From Amycolatopsis jejuensis (GTDB lineage Bacteria; Actinomycetota; Actinomycetes; Mycobacteriales; Pseudonocardiaceae), in contig NZ_JNYZ01000001.1 in NCBI RefSeq assembly GCF_000717335.1, forward strand, positions 186,001-250,000: a stretch of 64,000 nucleotides of DNA. The letters run 5' to 3'. Numbering within the stretch: the first letter of the stretch is position 1; every line of letters starts with the position of its first letter. Under the pieces are notes generated by a model, which saw only the letters and a list, made by a program, of their open reading frames with translations, was not told the DNA's origin and searched no databases. A program made the position numbers and the translations under genes. Positions 25,926-34,781 of the stretch are shown here, in pieces.

Positions 25926-26058
25926 TGCGGCTCAGTTCGTCGCAGGTGCCGAGCCGGTGGCGCATGCGGTGAGTGGCGGACATGAACCGAGACCCAGCCG
26001 CCGGTTCCGGTTCGTCGGAACGTCGCGGTTTCGTAGTCATCGGCGTAGACGTCCGGTG
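25926..26058. other. Non-coding stretch after LysR gene
   Basis: Together with the fragment that follows, this makes a 385-bp gap without an intact gene. These first 133 bp show no convincing coding signal, hairpin or repeat. Confidence 0.4.
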
Positions 26059-26307
26059 TTAGGCGGCACCGGTGTCGAGGGCGATGGCGGGTTTCCTGAC
26101 CTTCGTGACGTACCGGTAATCACTCGCGATGTGCCCGGCAAGCCCGACCGCGTTCACACCCCGGACGCCGTTCCGGGCGATGTGCTCGTCGGTCAAGCCC
26201 AGAACGTCGATAACCGTGATACCGACCCCAGCCCGGTAGGACAACGCGCCGTTGGCGAAGGTGGCGATGGTCGCGCCCGGGGCAAGCGTCCGCTTGACCC
26301 AGTCACG
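26059..26307 (-). pseudogene. C-terminal fragment of a membrane glycosyltransferase-like protein
   Basis: The minus-strand frame reads WVKRTLAPGATIATFANGAL followed by TVIDVLGLTDEHIARN and GHIASDYRYVTKVRKP. This pattern (gate-IA-x-F-x-x-Gx-LxY, then IDxLGLTDxHIA and GHxxxxYV) resembles the soluble C-terminal tail of large bacterial mannosyltransferase-like membrane proteins. No transmembrane part or proper start is present; the frame runs straight up to the end of the neighbouring ABC pseudogene with no intergenic space, suggesting a deletion joint at ~26308. The family assignment is tentative. Confidence 0.4.
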
Positions 26308-26310
26308 TGG

Positions 26311-27072
<762 letters not shown>

Positions 27073-27341
27073 GCTCCTCCCCCGGAACCGCCCGTGTACA
27101 TCCCCATCGCCATTGTCCTCCGCCTCCTGCTCCGGCCGGCTGCCGGAGGCTTCCGCCATCAGCCACCGGTGCCCATCGCACCGGGACGGTCTTGCCCGCG
27201 CCCGGCCGCCACTGCGAATCCTGCCGCCGACGCGGCGAGCCACCGTCGCGTCGCCCAGGCATCTCCGACTCCACATCGTGTTCACCGCAACGATTCCCGG
27301 AAACACGGGCTACCCAGTGGCATCCGGCCTATCATCTACAG

Positions 27342-28205
27342 ATGGAACTTCGGCATCTCGAGGTCTTCGTCACTGTTGCGCGGGAGCAAAATGTCACCAA
27401 AGCCGCTGCAGTGCTGGACTTGACTCCTTCACCGGTCAGCCGGACTGTGCGGGAGCTTGAGCGGGAGCTCGGGAAAGTGTTGTTCGAGCGGCGGTACCAC
27501 GAGCTGGTCATGACCCGGGCCGCGGAAGAAATCCTCCCGACTGCGCTCGAGATGCTTCGCCTTGCCGGCGTCGTGCGGGATGAGGAGCCGAAACCGCTCC
27601 GGCTGGGCAGTACACCTTGGGCCGCACAGCGTTTTGCCGATCGGCTGCGCAGGGCGGCGGCCGAGGTGCAGACGCAGTTCGAGATCGACGAGGCGATGTC
27701 CAGTGAGCTCATCCGCCGGCTGCAGTTCGGGGAGCTGGATCTCGCGCTGGTTCATCTGCCGCTCGATGTGCCGGGGATCAAGTGCCGGGTGGTCGCGGAG
27801 TACCGGCATTATCTCGCCGGATATCCGCTGCCGGACCGAAACCGGCAGGACCGGCCGGTGCTCGTGCTGCCCGCGGTGCTCAACGCCGACGCCACGGAGC
27901 GGATGGTGCGGCACCTCACCGAAGCCGGGCACCGGCGCGTCGGGCAGATCGAGTTCGCCGAGCTCGTGACTGTCCAATCGCGACTGCGCCGGACGGGCGA
28001 GCTCCTCGTCATCCCGAAGGCGAAGGACACGGCGACCGGCGCGCTGCTCGATCTCGACGAACTCGAATTCACCGAACTCGACGACCACGGCGAGCGCATG
28101 CAACTGGGCGTCGCATGGCGGGCGACGGACGCCTCGAAGACCGGGTGCCTGACGACTCTCGCCGACACGCTCGCCCCGCCGGGCCGGGCACCCGCCGTCG
28201 TCTGA
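27342..28205 (+). CDS. LysR-family transcriptional regulator
   Basis: A 287-residue LTTR: HTH at MELRHLEVFVTVAREQNVTKAAAVLDLTPSPVSRTVRELERELG is split here as the first 44 residues (key motif SPVSRTVREL). The effector domain is shorter and less canonical than its neighbour's (LRLGSTPWAAQRFADRL, GELDLALVHLPLDVPGI). The ATG at 27342 has no Shine-Dalgarno; TATCAT (27330-27335) lies 6 nt upstream, which suggests a leaderless mRNA starting at the ATG. It is flanked by a decayed region and by degenerate repeats; no obvious divergent partner remains, so its target is unclear. Confidence 0.88.
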   Translation: MELRHLEVFVTVAREQNVTKAAAVLDLTPSPVSRTVRELERELGKVLFERRYHELVMTRAAEEILPTALEMLRLAGVVRDEEPKPLRLGSTPWAAQRFADRLRRAAAEVQTQFEIDEAMSSELIRRLQFGELDLALVHLPLDVPGIKCRVVAEYRHYLAGYPLPDRNRQDRPVLVLPAVLNADATERMVRHLTEAGHRRVGQIEFAELVTVQSRLRRTGELLVIPKAKDTATGALLDLDELEFTELDDHGERMQLGVAWRATDASKTGCLTTLADTLAPPGRAPAVV

Positions 28206-28219
28206 TCCGACGACCTCGA

Positions 28220-28575
28220 CCCGGACCGGCCGGCGTGAGCCCAGCGATCGCCCCATCCCGGGCCGGGTCCGGACCACCCACCCGTCACCTGAGCCAAGAC
28301 CTCGACCCGCGTCGACCGGCATGAGCCCCGTGACAGTCCATTCCCCGCCCGAGCCGGGGGCCCGCCGTCGTCCGATCCGACAACGTCGGCCTTGGTCGGC
28401 CGAAGTGAACCCGGGGATCCCCGGCCGGGCCGGGGCCGCTGACCGTCTCCTGCCCCAACGCCTCGACCCGCGTCGACCGACGTCAGCCCGGCCATCGTCC
28501 GGCCCCCTGCCGGACCGGCCGCCCGTCACCTCGGCTCGAGCCGGCCGAAGTGAGGCCGGCGATCATCCATTCCCC
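28220..28575. repeat. Degenerate tandem repeats (about five units of ~70-87 bp)
   Basis: Between the LysR gene and the NTF2-like gene a unit built around CCTCGACCCG-CGTCGACCGG-C-TGAGCCC-GG-GATC recurs, with similar cores near 28234, 28321, 28404, 28482 and 28551. The unit nearest the gene contains its 3' coding end (minus strand WMIAGLTSAG). Other units keep decayed versions of the same peptide (GLMPVDAG, GFTSADQG, AGLTSVDAG). Copies differ in length and sequence, so this is an old local tandem amplification, not CRISPR. Confidence 0.6.
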
Positions 28576-28932
28576 ACCCGGATCCGGGCGGGCAAAGGTG
28601 TACAGCACATCGAACCGCCCGAAGACAACCCCGTCCTGATCATGCCGGGTGCCCCGGGCTCGTACCTGCGCGAGAGTCCCGTCGAGCGCGGTCACCTCGA
28701 GCGTCTCCATGAGAGACGAACGGTAGCCACGGACGGCGAGGCTTTCCCCGAAACTCCGCAGCCAAGAACACAATTCCCACCGCGTGGCGAAAACCGTGAC
28801 CCGACCCTGCGCCACCCGGAAAACCGGCACCGTGAAGTACCGGCCGGCGGAGGGCGGATCGCGCTGGAAGGCGGCGAAATACTCGGCGTAAGTGGCTCGC
28901 ACGCATCGGTCGATCTCTTCCCCCGTGGTCAC
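28483..28932 (-). CDS. NTF2-like (SnoaL/DUF4440-type) protein
   Basis: A 149-residue protein of cone-shaped NTF2-like pattern: N-terminal helix TTGEEIDRCVRATYAEYFAAFQRD, then beta-rich RVTVFATRWELCSWLRSF, LEVTALDGTLAQVRARGTRHD and FDVLYTFARPDPGGEWMIAGLTS. Such proteins often serve as isomerases, dehydratases or accessory subunits. GTG at 28932 overlaps the Baeyer-Villiger monooxygenase stop by 4 nt, so the two are co-translated. The last ~20 residues (GDGRPVRQGAGRWPG) run into the repeat array and may be a recent extension. Specific role unknown. Confidence 0.75.
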   Translation of the reverse strand: MTTGEEIDRCVRATYAEYFAAFQRDPPSAGRYFTVPVFRVAQGRVTVFATRWELCSWLRSFGESLAVRGYRSSLMETLEVTALDGTLAQVRARGTRHDQDGVVFGRFDVLYTFARPDPGGEWMIAGLTSAGSSRGDGRPVRQGAGRWPG

Positions 28933-30734
28933 AGCGTGAACACGAGCCCGGCGTAGTCCCCGGTGGACCGCCAGTTCTCGAGCAACCGGCTGAACGGCAG
29001 GATGCCTGCTGCATAAGGACCATTGCGGCGGAACAGCGCGACGTTCGGCCTGCCTTCGTTGTTGTAGTACGAGGGCGTGCACGACTCCAGGAACTCCGCC
29101 GAAGCGGTGGACGATGCGACCACCGTCCGGACCCAGTCGTCCTCGGCGTCCTCGGTGATGTCGACCGTGCGGGCATTGCGGTCACGAGCCTCACGGACCA
29201 CCGTCGAAATGTGCTGCGACAAGACATCCAAAGTATGCGCCTGGTTCGACGCGATCCCGGACTGGAAATAGGAAACGATGAAGAAGTTCGGGAATCCGTG
29301 GGTCTGCGTGCCGAAAAGCGTCGAAATCCCGTCTTTCCACTTGTCGCTCAGCGCCTGCCCGTTCGGGCCGTGGACGTCGTAACCCAGGCGGTCGCGCAGG
29401 TTCTGCCGGATGCTCGCGAATCCCGTGGCGAAGATCAGGCAGTCGAGCGGGTATTCCTTCCCGCCGACGACGACCCCGTTTTCGCTGACCGCGTCCGGGC
29501 CCTTGCCTGCAGTGTCCACCAGGGTCACGTTCGGCCGGTTGAAGGCCTGCAGGTACTCGTCGTGGAAACACGGGCGCTTGCACAGAAAACGGTAGTACGG
29601 CTTGAGCGCCTCCGCCGTCGCCGGATCGTCGACGAGACCCGCGATGCGGCCGCGGATCGTCTCCATGTGCCGGAAGTCGATCAGTTCCATCGTCTCCGCT
29701 TCCGATTCGGTCACCGACCTCGTCTTGCGGAAGTTGTGGAACACCCGCGTCCAGGCGTCGTCCACCAGGTCCACCTCGGGGCTTTCCCCGGCGATGCAGG
29801 CGGAGAAGTTCTCGATCCGCTCGCGCTGCCAGCCCGGCGCCAGTGCCGCGGCCCATGCCGGGTCGGTGGGACGGTTTTCGCGGACGTCGACGATGGCCGG
29901 CGTGCGCTGGAAGACCACCAGTTCCTTGGCGTCCTTGGCGACCATGGGCACGACCTGCACACCCGTTGCGCCACTGCCGATCACGCCGACCCGTTTGTCG
30001 CGGAGATGCTCCAGGTTGCCGTAGCTGTCCCCGCCGGTGTACCCGAAATCCCAGCGCGAGGTGTGGAAGCTCCTGCCTTTGAAGTCCTCGATCCCGGGGA
30101 TGCCGGGAAGTTTCGGGTGCAGGAAGGTACCGAAAGTCATGCAGACGTAGCGGGCCCGGAACCGGTCGCCGCGGTCGGTCGACACGATCCACACCGCGTC
30201 CTCCTCGTTCCACCGCAGGTCGGTGACCCTGGTGTGCAGCAACGCGTCGCGGTAGAGGTCGAAGTGCCGGGCGAACCGGCGGCAGTACTCGAAAATCTCC
30301 GGCCCTTTGGCGTATTTCTCCGTCGGGACGTAGCCGACCTCCTCCAGCAGCGGGAGGTACACGTACGATTCGACGTCACAGGCCACGCCGGGATAACGGT
30401 TCCAGTACCAGGTGCCGCCGAAATCCCCGCCTGCCTCGACCACCCGGACCCGCTCGACGCCGATCTGCCGCATCCGCGCGCCGAGCAGCATGCCCGCGAA
30501 CCCGGCCCCGATCACCGCGACCTCGACCTCGTCGGTCACCGGCGCCCGCTCGGCACGCTCGGCGTAGGGATCCTCGGCATACTTGCCCACTACCGGATCG
30601 CCCGCGACCACGCGGTACTGGTCCGGCCCGTCCGCGCGGACCCGCTTGTCCCGTTCCTCCCGGTACTTCCTCCGGACGGCTTCGGCGTCGTAACCCTCCG
30701 CCGCCCACGACGAATCGGGGTTACCGGCTGCCAT
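28929..30734 (-). CDS. Type I Baeyer-Villiger monooxygenase
   Basis: A 601-residue FAD/NADPH monooxygenase converting a ketone to ester or lactone. FAD Rossmann GAGFAG at ~75-80, the diagnostic fingerprint F218-K-G-R-S-F-H224-T-S-R-W228, NADPH motif GSGATG at ~253, and ATG motif variant FATGF near residue 445. The ~60-residue N-terminal extension and size place it with the larger cyclopentadecanone/steroid-type enzymes. ATG at 30734 has GGAG 5 nt upstream (GTG at 30740 rejected). It is followed by an NTF2-like gene and preceded by an SDR, which would supply the ketone by alcohol oxidation. Confidence 0.93.
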   Translation of the reverse strand: MAAGNPDSSWAAEGYDAEAVRRKYREERDKRVRADGPDQYRVVAGDPVVGKYAEDPYAERAERAPVTDEVEVAVIGAGFAGMLLGARMRQIGVERVRVVEAGGDFGGTWYWNRYPGVACDVESYVYLPLLEEVGYVPTEKYAKGPEIFEYCRRFARHFDLYRDALLHTRVTDLRWNEEDAVWIVSTDRGDRFRARYVCMTFGTFLHPKLPGIPGIEDFKGRSFHTSRWDFGYTGGDSYGNLEHLRDKRVGVIGSGATGVQVVPMVAKDAKELVVFQRTPAIVDVRENRPTDPAWAAALAPGWQRERIENFSACIAGESPEVDLVDDAWTRVFHNFRKTRSVTESEAETMELIDFRHMETIRGRIAGLVDDPATAEALKPYYRFLCKRPCFHDEYLQAFNRPNVTLVDTAGKGPDAVSENGVVVGGKEYPLDCLIFATGFASIRQNLRDRLGYDVHGPNGQALSDKWKDGISTLFGTQTHGFPNFFIVSYFQSGIASNQAHTLDVLSQHISTVVREARDRNARTVDITEDAEDDWVRTVVASSTASAEFLESCTPSYYNNEGRPNVALFRRNGPYAAGILPFSRLLENWRSTGDYAGLVFTL

Positions 30735-30770
30735 GTGCACTCCGTTCTTTCGTAACCGCGGGAGAACCCG

Positions 30771-31688
30771 CTAGACCGACAGCCCGCCGCCCATTTCGAT
30801 CATCACGCCGTTCATCGCGCTGCTCGCGTCGGACGCCAGGAAGGCCACCATGTTGGCGATCTCCTCCGGCAGCTGGAACCGTTCGAGCGCGGTGCGGGCC
30901 AGCGGCGCGAGCGATTCGGGTACCTCCGGCGGCAGCGGCCGTCCCGGCCCCCACATCGACCCCGGCGCGACGCCCATGACCTGGATCCCGTGGTGGCCGA
31001 CCTCCCGGCCGAGGAACCGGGTGAACTGGGCGACACCGGCCTTCAGCGAGCCGTACAGCGTGAGCCAGGGGACGTGCGTGCCACCGGCGTCGGAGCCCAC
31101 GTTGATGATCCGGCCGCTGCGCTGCGGAATCAGGTAGTCGAGGGCGATCCGCGACGAATACAGGGTGCCTCGCAGCGTGCCCCGGATCGTGCGGTCGATG
31201 TCTTCCACCGAGAGGGTTTCGAAATCGCCCACCGCGGCGTCGATCGCATTGTTCACGACGATGTCGATGCCCCCGAGCCGTTCCGCGACTTCGCGGTACA
31301 CCTGGGTGAGCGAGTCCCATTCGAGCACGTCGCCCTCGACGGCGATGACCTTCGCCCCCCACTTCCGCGCCGCGGCATCGGCGACCGCCGCGGCGTCCGG
31401 CGGCTCCCGGTGGTACGTGCGACCGGCGGCCTTGACCGCGGCGGCGGACAGGTCGACCACCGCGACGTCGGCGCCCGAACCCGCCAGGCGGTTGACGCAG
31501 GCCTGCCCGAGGTTGATCCCGGCCCCGCCGGTGACCAGCGCTTTCTTACCGCGCAGATCGATCAGGTCGGACAGCCGCCGGTCGATGCTGCCGAGCGGGA
31601 TGCGGGACTCGTCCCACCACCGCCCGACCGACCAGTCACCGGCGTCGATCCGATGCTGCAGGACTTCCCGGAAGACGTCTTTGGCCAC
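30771..31688 (-). CDS. Short-chain dehydrogenase/reductase
   Basis: A 305-residue SDR: cofactor motif TGGAGINLG, NNAID in place of NNAG, catalytic Ser in GSDAGG and Tyr-x3-Lys in LYGSLKAGV, and C-terminal GVMIEMGGGLSV. There is a ~45-residue N-terminal extension before the Rossmann fold. GTG at 31688 is chosen because AGGGAG lies 6 nt upstream. It probably oxidises an alcohol to the ketone used by the Baeyer-Villiger enzyme encoded 36 bp downstream. Its upstream region holds the 31.77-kb LacI-type operator. Confidence 0.9.
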   Translation of the reverse strand: MAKDVFREVLQHRIDAGDWSVGRWWDESRIPLGSIDRRLSDLIDLRGKKALVTGGAGINLGQACVNRLAGSGADVAVVDLSAAAVKAAGRTYHREPPDAAAVADAAARKWGAKVIAVEGDVLEWDSLTQVYREVAERLGGIDIVVNNAIDAAVGDFETLSVEDIDRTIRGTLRGTLYSSRIALDYLIPQRSGRIINVGSDAGGTHVPWLTLYGSLKAGVAQFTRFLGREVGHHGIQVMGVAPGSMWGPGRPLPPEVPESLAPLARTALERFQLPEEIANMVAFLASDASSAMNGVMIEMGGGLSV

Positions 31689-31768
31689 CTGAAGCTCCCT
31701 AGAACGTTTCACCCGGCGGCCGGACCGGCCGTGGCAGCCACGCGGGCCGCCTCCGGGGACAACTCTGA

Positions 31769-31784
31769 CCTTACACGTTTAAGG
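31769..31784. promoter_or_regulatory. LacI-type operator, site 1
   Basis: CCTTACACGTTTAAGG, one mismatch from the palindrome CCTTAAACGTTTAAGG, with a central CG as in LacI/PurR-family sites. It lies 81 bp before the SDR start and 158 bp before the divergent LacI gene. Confidence 0.7.
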
Positions 31785-31817
31785 CCTGGCTACGACCATA
31801 ACCGCCGGACCGCGTGC

Positions 31818-31870
31818 CTGTCCATCACAAGCGCCGGGAACTGCCTGCGCCACCGGTTGGCAAGCGCTCC
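31818..31870. promoter_or_regulatory. Promoter element shared with the CoA-transferase operon
   Basis: GTCCATCACAAG (from 31820) and TTGGCAAGCG (from 31857) recur in the same orientation, with TCCATC and TTGGCA again 36 bp apart, at 61201 and 61237. Both copies lie 50-60 bp beyond a LacI-type operator, so the two promoter regions look homologous. Confidence 0.5.
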
Positions 31871-31941
31871 GGTCGCGTATTGCCATGCGCGTTCGCCATG
31901 TCGTAGCGCACTCAGCGCGTTTCCGTTGCTACGATGGCGTC

Positions 31942-32970
31942 GTGCCAGCTCGCGAAGCGTCCACCCGGAAGACCCGCGCCACCCCCCGCAAAAAGGCGGC
32001 AACGCTGCGGGCCGTCGCCGAGCTGGCCGGGTGTTCCACGGCCACGGTGTCGAAAGCACTCAACGGCCTGCCGGTCTCCGCCGAGAACCTGCGCCGCGTA
32101 TTCGCCGCCGCCGAGGAGCTCGAGTACGTCCCGAACCTCGCCGCGCGCGCGATGCGCAACGAAAAGACCATGACCGTCGGCATGGTCGTGAACTTCGAGG
32201 GCCATCCGCACAGCGAGCTGCTCAGCACGTTCCAGGACCTCATCGCGCAGATGGAGACCGAGGGCTACAGCGTGCTGCTCTCCTTGGTGCGCAACGAAGG
32301 TGTCGACGTCGACACGCTGCTGCAGCGTTTCCTCGCGCACCGGGTCGACGGGCTGTTCTACTGGAACGCCCGCCCCATCCGGTCGCTGGCGTGGTACGAA
32401 CGCTCCGGAATCCCGGTGATCGCCGTCGTTTTCCGGCACTCGGCCGTGGCTCAGCTGCCGCTGGTCACCGTCAACGCCGAGCCCGCGTTCACCGCGGCCT
32501 GCCGGGACCTCAGGTCGCTCGGGCACCGCGACCTCGCCGAGATCGTCGTCGACCGCACCGAACCGCTGTTCTCGATGTACCCGCGCCTGCGCGGCATGAA
32601 ATGGCACGAGATCCGCATCAAGCACGGCGACGAGCTGCGGGAGATCGTGAAGGAGCGGCTCGTCGGCCCCGGCGCGCCCACCGCGGTGTTCGCCGCGCCT
32701 CCGGTGTCCAACCAGCTGCTGGCCGTGGCCGGCGAGCTGGGGCTGCGCATCCCGGAGGACCTCTCGGTCGTCTCGTACTACGACCCGGAAGACGCTTCGC
32801 TGTTCCGCATTCCGCTCAGCAGCATCCGCACCGACTACGACAAGCTCGGCAAAGCCGCTGCCGTCGCCATGCTCGACGCGCTGGCCGGCAAGCCCGTCGA
32901 GGACGCCATCGTCGAGGACTCCGCGCAGTACCTTCCCCGCGCCTCCACGGGTCCGGTGCCGAAGCGCTGA
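31942..32970 (+). CDS. LacI-family transcriptional regulator
   Basis: A 342-residue LacI/GalR repressor. The HTH and hinge are clear: TLRAVAELAGCSTATVSKALNG and VPNLAARAMRN; the rest is a type I periplasmic-binding-like domain (TVGMVVNFEG, DLSVVSYYDPEDASLFRIPLSSIRTDYDKLGKAA). GTG at 31942 lies 6 nt after TACGAT (31930-31935), which suggests a leaderless transcript; an upstream ATG at 31885 would add unlikely sequence. The same palindrome occurs beside it and at four other promoters in the island, so it is the best candidate for a local master repressor. Its effector could be a pathway intermediate. Confidence 0.93.
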   Translation: MPAREASTRKTRATPRKKAATLRAVAELAGCSTATVSKALNGLPVSAENLRRVFAAAEELEYVPNLAARAMRNEKTMTVGMVVNFEGHPHSELLSTFQDLIAQMETEGYSVLLSLVRNEGVDVDTLLQRFLAHRVDGLFYWNARPIRSLAWYERSGIPVIAVVFRHSAVAQLPLVTVNAEPAFTAACRDLRSLGHRDLAEIVVDRTEPLFSMYPRLRGMKWHEIRIKHGDELREIVKERLVGPGAPTAVFAAPPVSNQLLAVAGELGLRIPEDLSVVSYYDPEDASLFRIPLSSIRTDYDKLGKAAAVAMLDALAGKPVEDAIVEDSAQYLPRASTGPVPKR

Positions 32971-32981
32971 TTCCCGTTGGG

Positions 32982-32999
32982 CCCGTTGGTCTCAACGGG
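32982..32999 (+). terminator. Hairpin after LacI gene
   Basis: CCCGTTG-GTCT-CAACGGG is a perfect 7-bp stem with a 4-nt loop, 12 nt after the LacI stop. No U-tract follows, so it is a probable but not canonical intrinsic terminator. Confidence 0.45.
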
Positions 33000-33137
33000 T
33001 GGAACTACCCTCGCATCGGGATGTTCTCGCTTACTCTCTCCTGAGTCACGGGGACGCTCCCCCACTTCCGGCCTGTACGCCCCGTCTGTGCACAATGGAC
33101 GATCGGCGTCGCGGAACTCCCGATGAAGGACCACGAG

Positions 33138-34781
33138 ATGTCTGCTCACCCCATCCCTTTCCGGCGCGCCGTCGTGGCGGCCGGCTTGCTCCTCGTCCCG
33201 GTTCTCGCCGCCTGCTCGGCCGGGGAAGCCGATGGCACCAACACTGGCACCGGCACCCCGGTCTCCGGCGGGGAACTGACCTACCTCGTCGACCAGACCC
33301 AGCTCACCCTCGATCCCGCGGTCAGCCCGGCGACCGTGACCGGCCTGGTCACGCGCCCGATTTTCGATTCACTCGTCGAGCAGACCTCGCCGACGACCTT
33401 CGGCCCCTGGCTGGCGACGAAGTGGGAAATCTCTGCCGACGGCCGGGATTACACGTTTCACCTTAAACGTGGTATAACGTTCACCGACGGCACGCCGTTC
33501 GACGCCGCCGCCGTCAAAGCGACGCTCGACCACGTGGTGGACCCGGCGAGCAAGTCGCAGTACGCGGCGTCGCTCATCGCGCCCTACGAGAGTACGACCA
33601 TTGTGGACGATCTGACCGCGAAAGTACGGCTGAGCAAGCCTTTCCGGCCGTTCCTGCAGGCCCTTTCCACGCCGTATCTGGGTATCCAGAGCCCGAAAGC
33701 GCTCCGCGTTCCCGCGGCCGACTACAAGCCGGTCGGCACCGGACCGTTCTCGTTCGTCTCGTGGGAACAGCAGAAGGACATCACGCTCACCCGCAATCCC
33801 GCCTACGCCGCCGCGCCCGCCGGTGCACCGCACCCGGGCCCGGCCTACCTCCAGACGCTGAAGTTCGGCTACGTCGCCGAGGAAACCACCCGTTACGGCG
33901 CACTCACCAGCGGTCAGGCACAGGCCATCGCCGCGGTGCCGTCCGGCCGGGTCGATTCCCTGCAGGCGGGCGGGAAGTTCCGGGTCCTCAAGAACGAGCT
34001 GCCGGGCACCGGCTACAACCTCTACTTCAACGTCCGCACGGGGCCGACGAGCGACCCGTCGGTGCGGGAGGCCGTGCAGCGGGCGATCGATGTTCCCGCA
34101 CTCGTCGCGAACATCTACTCCGGGCAGTACGCGCCGGCCAAGAATGTGTTGTCCCCGACGACCCCGGGCTACGACCGGGCCGCCGAGGGGTCGTTGCCGC
34201 AGTTCGATCCGGCGAAAGCCGCGGAGCTGCTCGACCGGGCAGGCTGGACCGGGCGGAACGCGGAGGGCTACCGGACCAAGGACGGCCGGGAGCTGACGCT
34301 CACCTGGCCGTACCTCGGGCTCATCAACCGCGACCGGCGCGACGTGCTGGGGCAGGCCATCCAGGCCGAGGCGAAGAAGGCGGGGATCCGCATCGACCGG
34401 CCGAACCTCGACGCCGGTGCCTACACCGATCTGGTGCTGAACGGCGGGTACCAGATCCTCGACACCGGCAACGTCCGCGCCGACGCCGACATCCTGCGCT
34501 TCAGTTTCGGTTCGCAGGCGACCTTCGCCCGCGGCGGGGCCAACCTCTCCCTCGCCGCCTCCCCCGAGCTGGACGGCTGGCTCGACGAAGCGGCCGGGAC
34601 GGCCGATCCCGCGGTCGCCACGCGCGACTACGCGCAGGCCCAGGCTTACGTGCTGAAGAACGGCTACGTCCTGCCCGGCTACGTCCAGACCTCGCTCGTG
34701 GGCACGACGGCGAAGCTTTCCGGCCTCACCGTCGACGCGCAGGGCATCGCCCGGTTCGCCGGCGCTTGGCTGGCCAAGTGA
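33138..34781 (+). CDS. ABC transporter substrate-binding lipoprotein (SBP_bac_5, peptide/nickel type)
   Basis: A 547-residue extracellular binding protein. The lipoprotein signal is RRAVVAAGLLLVPVLAAC, with lipobox LAAC, followed by a Thr/Gly linker. SBP family 5 features include LTLDPAVSPATVTGLVTRPIFDSLV and YTFHLKRGITFTDGTPFDAAAVKATLDH. ATG at 33138 (AAGGA 7 nt upstream) is preferred over 33123. Such proteins carry peptides but also sugars, opines and hydrophobic acids, so the ligand may be the catabolic substrate. The codons around 33449-33480 are unusually AT-rich and overlap operator-like half sites. The permease start overlaps its stop. Confidence 0.92.
   Translation: MSAHPIPFRRAVVAAGLLLVPVLAACSAGEADGTNTGTGTPVSGGELTYLVDQTQLTLDPAVSPATVTGLVTRPIFDSLVEQTSPTTFGPWLATKWEISADGRDYTFHLKRGITFTDGTPFDAAAVKATLDHVVDPASKSQYAASLIAPYESTTIVDDLTAKVRLSKPFRPFLQALSTPYLGIQSPKALRVPAADYKPVGTGPFSFVSWEQQKDITLTRNPAYAAAPAGAPHPGPAYLQTLKFGYVAEETTRYGALTSGQAQAIAAVPSGRVDSLQAGGKFRVLKNELPGTGYNLYFNVRTGPTSDPSVREAVQRAIDVPALVANIYSGQYAPAKNVLSPTTPGYDRAAEGSLPQFDPAKAAELLDRAGWTGRNAEGYRTKDGRELTLTWPYLGLINRDRRDVLGQAIQAEAKKAGIRIDRPNLDAGAYTDLVLNGGYQILDTGNVRADADILRFSFGSQATFARGGANLSLAASPELDGWLDEAAGTADPAVATRDYAQAQAYVLKNGYVLPGYVQTSLVGTTAKLSGLTVDAQGIARFAGAWLAK
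33449..33478. promoter_or_regulatory. Possible intragenic LacI-type operator cluster
   Basis: TTACACGTTT (33449-33458) and CCTTAAACG (33461-33469) match half or more of the island operator, followed by TATAACG. They lie ~310 bp into the binding-protein gene, where the codons CTT AAA CGT GGT ATA are all rare for this genome. Comparable in position to lac O2, but function is inferred. Confidence 0.4.

Noticed and set aside
28220..28575. Tandem units considered as CRISPR
   Set aside because: Units diverge throughout and vary in length; no constant repeat with unique spacers and no cas genes.
31688..31712. SDR start at GTG 31712
   Set aside because: The internal GTG at 31688 has AGGGAG at the right spacing; the upstream start has none.
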